Translations under genes and position numbers: made by a program | In this document: piece after piece, positions 40,401 to 42,884 of the stretch | Layout: each line of letters starts with the position of its first letter | Numbering within the stretch: the stretch's first letter is position 1 | The notes under the pieces: model-generated | Databases searched by the model: none | Told to the model about the DNA's origin: nothing | The model's input: only the letters and a program-made list of their open reading frames with translations | NCBI GenBank assembly: GCA_016235245.1 | Contig: JACRLO010000039.1 | Span: forward strand, 1-42,884 | Length of the DNA stretch: 42,884 nucleotides | Direction: 5' to 3' | From: Nitrospirota bacterium | GTDB taxonomy: Bacteria; Nitrospirota; Thermodesulfovibrionia; Thermodesulfovibrionales; UBA6898

Positions 40401-41967
40401 GGACGGCAGAGGTAAAATAGCAAAGGCAGCAGGTATCATGTCTGTCGCGACATTTATCAGCCGGGTCCTTGGCTTTGTAAAGGATATGATCCTTGCTGTT
40501 TTTTTCGGCGCTACCGGCCTTTCAGACACCTTCTTCGCGGCCTTCAGAATACCAAATCTATTGAGGGAGCTTTTTGCGGAAGGATCAATGTCTTCTGCCT
40601 TTATACCTGTTCTTACCGAATACCGACAGAAGCAGGGAGACGAAGAAGCATCCCGCCTTGTCCGTATAACGTTCACCTTTATTATTATTGTGGTCGGCCT
40701 TGTCTGTATTGCAGGTGTTGTTTTTTCCCCTGCGATTGTCGCGGCAATTGCTCCGGGATTTCTCAGTTCACCGGAAAAATTTTCAATGACTGTGCTTCTT
40801 ACAAGGATCATGTTTCCCTTTCTGTTGTTTATCAGCCTTGCATCTCTGGTCATGGGAGCGCTCAATACAAAGAAGGTCTTTTTTGTTCCTGCATTGGCAC
40901 CTGCAATGCTGAATGTCACGACAATTGTTGTTGTAATCGCCTTTGCCCCCATAGCAAAGCAGCCGATTCTTGTTGTTGCGGTCGGGATTGCACTGGGGGG
41001 ATTTGTGCAGTTTGCATTTCAACTGCCCGCTTTTTTCAGAAACGGCTATTCGCTCGGCCTTGATCCGGGGTTTCGCCATCCTGGGCTAAAAAAAATGGCC
41101 ATTCTTATTCTCCCGGCAACAATGGCGCTTGCCGTAAACCAGATAAACATAATCGTGAGCAATATCCTTGCATCTTACCTGCCGGAGGGAAGTATTACCT
41201 ATCTCTATTATTCCATGAGGCTTATACAGTTTCCTGTTGGTATCTTCGGTGTGGCCATGGGCATGGCAGTGCTTCCTGCATTATCAGAACATGCGGTGAA
41301 GGGCGATTTTGATCGGCTTCGCGAGGACTTTTCTTTTGCGATTCGGCTGCTTTTTTTTATTGCAGTACCCTCCATGGCAGGGCTTATAGCGCTGAGGGAG
41401 CCGATCGTAAATCTTCTCTTCCAGAGGGGGCAATTCGATTATGCTGCAACCCGGGGGACCGCAGAAGCCCTACTTTTCTATTCAATCGGTATTTGGTCCA
41501 TTGTAGGTGTCAGGGTCATAACCGCAACCTTCTATTCCATGCAGGATACGAAAACCCCGGTAAAGATCGCGGCATTTGGCGTTGCGTCAAATCTCCTGCT
41601 CAGCATTGTGCTCATGGGTCCGCTCAAGCATTCCGGGCTGGCACTTGCGAATTCGCTTGCTTCGGGGATCAACTTCCTCATTCTATTTTATTTCCTGAAA
41701 CATAAACTCCATCATATTGACGCGAGAAAGATCGTTAAATCATTCGCCCAGATCGTTTTCTCCTCTGCTATCATGGGATTGGTCGGGTGGTTATTGGTGC
41801 GGGGAGAACTCTGGACAAAAAGCGGGTTGTCTGCAGTCAAGGCTGTCTATCTTTCAGGGGCAATGGTCGTATGCATTTTTATTTATGCTGCGGTGAATAG
41901 TCTCTTAAGAAATGAAGAACTGCGGTATGTCCGAGAAATAATCATGAAAAAAATGGGTAAGGGGTGA
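40399..41967 (+). CDS. murJ: Lipid II flippase MurJ
   Basis: Inner-membrane flippase of the MATE/MVF fold (14 helices) that moves lipid II for peptidoglycan synthesis. Family marks: AGIMSVATFISRVLGFVKDM, FFAAFRIPNLLRELFAEGSM then SSAFIPVLTEY, SLVMGALNTKK, the helix 7 region PATMALAVNQINIIVSNILA, YYSMRLIQFPVGIFGVAMGM and FYSMQDTKTPVK. About 522 aa. The start is set by alignment; ATG at 40399 or 40387 lacks a ribosome site and the message may be leaderless. It ends two bases before the MBL gene. Confidence 0.94.
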   Translation: MDGRGKIAKAAGIMSVATFISRVLGFVKDMILAVFFGATGLSDTFFAAFRIPNLLRELFAEGSMSSAFIPVLTEYRQKQGDEEASRLVRITFTFIIIVVGLVCIAGVVFSPAIVAAIAPGFLSSPEKFSMTVLLTRIMFPFLLFISLASLVMGALNTKKVFFVPALAPAMLNVTTIVVVIAFAPIAKQPILVVAVGIALGGFVQFAFQLPAFFRNGYSLGLDPGFRHPGLKKMAILILPATMALAVNQINIIVSNILASYLPEGSITYLYYSMRLIQFPVGIFGVAMGMAVLPALSEHAVKGDFDRLREDFSFAIRLLFFIAVPSMAGLIALREPIVNLLFQRGQFDYAATRGTAEALLFYSIGIWSIVGVRVITATFYSMQDTKTPVKIAAFGVASNLLLSIVLMGPLKHSGLALANSLASGINFLILFYFLKHKLHHIDARKIVKSFAQIVFSSAIMGLVGWLLVRGELWTKSGLSAVKAVYLSGAMVVCIFIYAAVNSLLRNEELRYVREIIMKKMGKG

Positions 41968-41969
41968 TT

Positions 41970-42593
41970 ATGAATATAGAGACGATTGTTGTGGGACCGC
42001 TTCAGGTGAATTGCTATGTTGCTTATGATGAAAATAGCCTTGACGCCCTTGTCATCGATGCTGGCGATGAGCCTGACAAAATACTGAGATTTATCAGGAG
42101 CAAAAACCTGACTGTCTCACGCATTATCTGCACGCATGCCCATTTTGATCACACGGGTGCCATTGCCGCCCTGAGGGAAAAAACCGGGGCAAAAGTAATG
42201 CTCCATGTAGACGACCTCGAGGTCTATTTGAGAGTTGAGTCCCAAGGCGCGATCTGGGGATTTCATGTTGTTCAGCCGCCCCATCCTGACCTGTTTGTCC
42301 GGGATGGAGAGGAGATCGTTGCGGGGGGAGTCACGTTGAAAGTTATGCACACCCCTGGCCATAGCCCCGGAGGGATATGTCTTGTTGCCGACGGGATAGT
42401 TTTTACGGGAGATACTGTGTTTGCGGGGTCTATAGGCAGAACCGATTTCTACGGTGGCAGTATTGAGGCGTTGAAGGAGTCTTTCAAAAAGGTCCTTTCT
42501 CTGCCGCCGGAAACAAAATTATTGCCGGGTCATGGGAACTGGACTACAGTTGAGGATGAATGGCAGCAGAACTTCTTTGTTCATGAACTATAG
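41970..42593 (+). CDS. Metallo-beta-lactamase-fold hydrolase (glyoxalase II-like)
   Basis: A 207-residue MBL-fold hydrolase of the glyoxalase II/YcbL group. Metal motifs: THAHFDHTGA (HxHxDH), HTPGHSPGGICL, FTGDTVFAGSIGRTDF and LLPGHGNWTTV. It probably cleaves a thioester such as S-lactoylglutathione or a similar thiol adduct, though the substrate is not proven. The ATG at 41970 has GGGG five bases upstream, inside the end of murJ, so translation is coupled. Confidence 0.92.
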   Translation: MNIETIVVGPLQVNCYVAYDENSLDALVIDAGDEPDKILRFIRSKNLTVSRIICTHAHFDHTGAIAALREKTGAKVMLHVDDLEVYLRVESQGAIWGFHVVQPPHPDLFVRDGEEIVAGGVTLKVMHTPGHSPGGICLVADGIVFTGDTVFAGSIGRTDFYGGSIEALKESFKKVLSLPPETKLLPGHGNWTTVEDEWQQNFFVHEL

Positions 42594-42685
42594 TCAAATG
42601 AAGCAATAAACCGTATCGGTGCCCTATAGTTTTTCTTGATTTTTCAAGGCATTTCCTCTTTTTTTTAAAAACTGTAATATTTTGC

Positions 42686-42714
42686 TTGCAAAGTTAATTC
42701 AATATATTTATAAT
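42686..42714 (+). promoter_or_regulatory. Strong rRNA operon promoter with A/T-rich UP region
   Basis: TTGCAA 42686-42691, a 17-base spacer and a perfect TATAAT 42709-42714. Upstream is a run of A/T (42650-42680) that fits an UP element. Confidence 0.75.
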
Positions 42715-42729
42715 CAGGGTTCGTCAGTT

Positions 42730-42754
42730 AAGCCATATTGAATTAATATGGCTT
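42730..42754 (+). promoter_or_regulatory. rRNA leader hairpin
   Basis: AAGCCATATT (42730-42739), GAATT loop, AATATGGCTT (42745-42754): a perfect ten-pair stem, starting about nine bases after the predicted transcription start. Confidence 0.55.
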
Positions 42755-42807
42755 CTGCAGTTGTCCAGAGTACCTTTTAAATCAGTAAACAGGTATTCCG
42801 GGCTTCG

Positions 42808-42820
42808 TGTTCTTTGAAAA
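42808..42820 (+). promoter_or_regulatory. boxA-like antitermination site in rRNA leader
   Basis: TGTTCTTTGAAAA resembles the rRNA boxA consensus (TGCTCTTTAACA) used by NusB/NusE complexes. Its place about 45 bases before the 16S start supports this. Confidence 0.55.
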
Positions 42821-42865
42821 CTATAGAGCAGGTCACGTTAAGTTTGAGTTTAAGAGAAACCAGTA

Positions 42866-42884
42866 TCAAATGAGAGTTTGATCC
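42866..42884 (+). rRNA. rrs: 16S rRNA, first ~19 bases (truncated by window end)
   Basis: The window ends with AGAGTTTGATCC, the universal 5' region of 16S rRNA (27F primer site), preceded by TCAAATG. The promoter, leader and boxA upstream agree. The exact 5' end is set by comparison with the E. coli numbering. Confidence 0.9.

Noticed and set aside
42630-42670. Terminator after the MBL gene (CTTGA-TTTT-TCAAG and T run)
   Set aside because: The hairpin is weak and the T run is more likely part of the UP element of the rRNA promoter.
1-42884. CRISPR arrays or IS transposases
   Set aside because: No regularly spaced repeats, cas genes, transposase motifs or terminal inverted repeats with a transposase were seen.

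Overview
The window is a stretch of Gram-negative chromosome. It has a Tol-Pal envelope operon, several lipoproteins, single-domain AMMECR1, TrpB2-type tryptophan synthase, a DUF4388/J-domain/TPR protein and large hybrid signalling kinases. This mix fits an anaerobic or microaerophilic lineage such as Nitrospirota or a neighbouring deep-branching phylum. That assignment is inference from gene content, not a sequence match. The last ~19 bases are the first bases of a 16S rRNA gene, so a longer assembly would settle the taxonomy.

Layout. 1-5500: end of a branched-chain amino-acid/amide binding protein gene, an ACT-malic enzyme, a radical SAM protein, a nitroreductase, a small NifU-domain gene with an in-frame TGA at the second Cys of CxxC (probable selenoprotein), and a lipoprotein. 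5619-10151: tRNA-Arg(CCT) with a ~4.5 kb integrative element in its 3' end. The element is bounded by 46-bp direct repeats and carries integrase, excisionase-like HTH protein, ribbon-helix-helix protein, HicA/HicB toxin-antitoxin, an unknown protein and a rolling-circle (HUH) Rep. 10160-13000: HU, two small Cys-rich proteins and glucan phosphorylase. 13083-17935: a three-gene signalling operon (REC/HD-GYP, then a 1127-aa hybrid kinase with degenerate GGDEF, then Ogt). 18042-20977: YjbQ, PdxA, RsmA and a GNAT acetyltransferase. 21082-22140: an endonuclease V-like glycosylase and a GIY-YIG gene sandwiched between a tRNA-Ser fragment and an intact tRNA-Ser(TGA). 22267-26778: tolQ-tolR-tolA-tolB-pal-cpoB.

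26815-34393: a peptidase on the + strand, then a minus-strand run consisting of a soluble PRC/MgtE-N/CBS protein, an NRAMP-related transporter, mtnA, a polyprenyl diphosphate synthase, AMMECR1, a small membrane protein and a DUF4388-DnaJ-TPR protein. 34577-42593: OsmC-like protein, ferredoxin behind a CRP/FNR-type dyad, rho, queF, trpC-trpB2-trpF, murJ and an MBL hydrolase. 42594-42884: a strong rRNA promoter, leader with boxA, and the 16S start.

Most notable: the CxxU NifU-domain gene with a bacterial-SECIS-like hairpin; the integrase whose reading frame runs through attL, so that integration replaces its stop; the GIY-YIG/tRNA-Ser arrangement; the translationally coupled MgtE-type sensor plus NRAMP-like transporter lacking the canonical metal ligands; and two well-placed perfect dyads, upstream of ferredoxin and in the trpC-murJ divergent region.
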